Shown: positions 7,340-9,098 of the stretch, in pieces
Layout: each line of letters opens with the position of its first letter
How positions within the stretch are numbered: the stretch's first letter is position 1
Source of the DNA: Alcaligenaceae bacterium
GTDB taxonomy: Bacteria; Pseudomonadota; Gammaproteobacteria; Burkholderiales; Burkholderiaceae
Assembly: GCA_947372575.1 (NCBI GenBank)
Contig: CANBUF010000054.1
Location: 1 to 9,098, forward strand
DNA length: 9,098 nt
Direction: 5' to 3'
Program-made: the position numbers and the translations under genes
Notes under the pieces: generated by a model
The model's input: the letters and a program-made list of their open reading frames with translations, nothing else
Told to the model about the DNA's origin: nothing
Database searches by the model: none

Positions 7340-9098
7340 AAAAATCCCATCCGATGCGGTGGTACGTGCGCGTGCAATTGATCCCACGCAATCATTTTTA
7401 GTTCAGGCTCCGGCAGGTTCGGGCAAGACCGAACTGCTGACTGATCGTATTCTGGCTTTGCTGGCGACGGTCAATCGACCCGAAGAGATCGTCGCGATCA
7501 CCTTCACGCGTAAAGCCGCTGCTGAAATGCATGAGCGGGTGCTGCATAAACTCAACGCAGGTTTGCAGACCCAGCCCCCTGAGCGCTCACATGCCCGTCA
7601 GAGTTGGGAGCTGGCGCGCGCGGTGCTTAAACGCGATCAGGAAAAAGGCTGGCAGCTATTACAGCATCCCGCCCGACTGACCATTCGCACCATTGATGCC
7701 TTCTGTGCATCGCTGGTGCGCACCATGCCTTGGTTGTCAGAGATGGGGGGCGTGCCTGGCATCGTCGATGATGCGCGGCCACACTACCTTGCCGCCGCAC
7801 GTCAGACCCTTGATTTGGCCGACAAGGGAGAATTCGCGTATGTGACCCAGTTGCTCAAACATCTCGATCTGGATGTCGAAGTCGCGGCCAATGCCCTGGC
7901 AGATATGCTTGGGCAGCGGGATCAATGGTTGCCGCTCCTGGACCACAGTGATGACCGAGATGTACTCGAAGACAATCTGCAACGTGCCATTGAAAAAGAC
8001 CTGGTAGTGCTCGCCGAACTGATGCCCGTTGGCTGGGCGGAGCAACTGGCGGGTGCGACCCGACTGGCTGCCGAGGTCTTGTCTCGCGATCAGCCAACGC
8101 ATGCAATGGTTGAACTGATTGACTGGGACGCAGAGCCTTTTTTTCCCGGCGTCGAAGATTTGCCTCGCTGGAAAGCGCTCGCGGCTTTGTTGCTGACGAC
8201 AGAAGGGAATTTGAGGCGGACGATGAACGTCAAAAATGGCTGTCCGCCCAATTCAGCTCAAAAAACGCAGTTGCTCGCATGGCTGGGAGCACACGAGGGC
8301 ATGGAGCCAGCCGAGTGGGTGATGCGGTTACACAATGTCGTGTCAACACCCGATCCCGCGTTCACTGAAGACCAATGGCAGATACTCAAAGCGCAGATTC
8401 AGTGTTTACGTCTGGCTGCTGCCCAGTTGATGCTGCAGTTTGCGCAGGCAGGCGAGGTCGACTTTATCGAGATTGCACGTCGCGCAGCCATGGCACTCGG
8501 GACGGCAGAGGATCCGACAGATTTATTGCTCAGACTCGATGCGAATATCAGGCATCTGCTGATTGATGAATTTCAGGATACCAGTCAGTCCCAGATTGAG
8601 TTGCTCAAACAGCTCACCCTTGGCTGGCAAGAGGGCGATGGGCGCACGCTGTTTCTGGTGGGGGATCCGATGCAATCTATCTATCGGTTCCGCAAAGCAG
8701 ATGTGTCACTTTTCCTCAAGATTCGTGATGAGGGTCTGGATAGCGTCTCACTGGAATCCCTGCGGTTGAAAGATAATTTTCGTTCGCAAGCAGGGGTTGT
8801 GCAGTGGGTCAACCAGGTCTTTTCAAAGCTATTGCCTCCAAAAGATGAGCCTGCTGCCGGAGCGATATCCTATGCCCCTTCTCAGGCTTTTCACGGTTTC
8901 ACGCAGGATCCGGCGGTGGTGTTTCATCCAGTCTTTGTTCAAGCGGGACAAAAGCCAGAACCCATTGTGGTGGAGTTGGCCCGTGAGGCACTCGCGGCTT
9001 ATCCCGAGAGCGATCATCCTGTTGCCATACTGGTCAAGGCCAGAACGCATTTAAAAGAAGTCACGCAATTACTTGGCCAGGCGTCGATCCCTTGCCGA
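7332..9098 (+). CDS. AddA/RecB-like UvrD-family helicase (3' end outside window)
   Basis: An open frame with 589 codons visible and no stop, of an expected 1,100 or so. It is a superfamily 1A helicase, the ATP-driven motor that unwinds DNA ends and, in AddA, also carries a C-terminal nuclease (not visible here). Motifs in order: Walker A AGSGKT (28-33, K32), motif Ia ITFTRKAAAEM (56-66), motif Ic TIDAF (120-124), Walker B DEFQD (412-416), motif III GDPMQSIYRFR (444-454), and motif IV NFRS (482-485). RDQWL at 196-200 is typical of the RecB/AddA-type 1B insertion. The gene overlaps the AddB-like gene by 8 bases, so the two are translated together and very likely form one complex, the betaproteobacterial counterpart of AddAB or RecBCD. 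Plain RecB is less likely, because the partner is AddB-like. No frameshift is seen in the visible part. Confidence 0.9.
   Translation, partial: MSEKIPSDAVVRARAIDPTQSFLVQAPAGSGKTELLTDRILALLATVNRPEEIVAITFTRKAAAEMHERVLHKLNAGLQTQPPERSHARQSWELARAVLKRDQEKGWQLLQHPARLTIRTIDAFCASLVRTMPWLSEMGGVPGIVDDARPHYLAAARQTLDLADKGEFAYVTQLLKHLDLDVEVAANALADMLGQRDQWLPLLDHSDDRDVLEDNLQRAIEKDLVVLAELMPVGWAEQLAGATRLAAEVLSRDQPTHAMVELIDWDAEPFFPGVEDLPRWKALAALLLTTEGNLRRTMNVKNGCPPNSAQKTQLLAWLGAHEGMEPAEWVMRLHNVVSTPDPAFTEDQWQILKAQIQCLRLAAAQLMLQFAQAGEVDFIEIARRAAMALGTAEDPTDLLLRLDANIRHLLIDEFQDTSQSQIELLKQLTLGWQEGDGRTLFLVGDPMQSIYRFRKADVSLFLKIRDEGLDSVSLESLRLKDNFRSQAGVVQWVNQVFSKLLPPKDEPAAGAISYAPSQAFHGFTQDPAVVFHPVFVQAGQKPEPIVVELAREALAAYPESDHPVAILVKARTHLKEVTQLLGQASIPCR

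Noticed and set aside
7737..8102. A 121-codon antisense frame at the right end
   Set aside because: It lies opposite the helicase 1B region, whose + strand frame has clear motifs on both sides and stays open to the window end.

Overview
The window is a gene-dense chromosomal segment from a Gram-negative bacterium, most likely a betaproteobacterium of the order Burkholderiales. Three things suggest this: a cellulose-synthase BcsB subunit, an outer-membrane-type lipoprotein, and an AddB-like/AddA-like repair pair of the roughly 900-residue AddB type that I associate with that group. An Alcaligenaceae-like genus of moderate GC is possible, but this is inference. All six genes supported here lie on the + strand, and no stretch over 300 bases lacks a gene. 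I see no tRNA, rRNA, CRISPR array, transposon or attachment site.

Left part (1-3130): a complete bcsB (periplasmic, inner-membrane-anchored partner of the cellulose synthase BcsA) is followed after 55 bases by a DUF3313-type lipoprotein. This is probably the tail of an exopolysaccharide (cellulose) operon whose bcsA would lie upstream. No bcsZ or bcsC follows within the window.

Middle (3131-4458): a 107-base intergenic gap carries a strong inverted repeat, and is followed by a 12-helix MFS transporter of the monocarboxylate/oxalate-formate type. The gap most likely separates two transcription units.

Right part (4468-9098): a 49-codon membrane microprotein starts nine bases after the MFS stop and ends one base before an AddB-like PD-(D/E)XK nuclease. 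That gene in turn overlaps an AddA-like UvrD-family helicase, which runs off the window end. The spacing implies translational coupling. The two large proteins should form a two-subunit helicase-nuclease that resects double-strand breaks for RecA loading.

The most notable observation is in the AddB-like protein. The nuclease active site is intact, but two of the four positions expected to hold iron-sulfur cysteines are leucine. The overlooked 49-residue microprotein and the bcsB-DUF3313 pairing are next in interest. I did not find a convincing wholly new system; the rest is ordinary core and accessory gene content.
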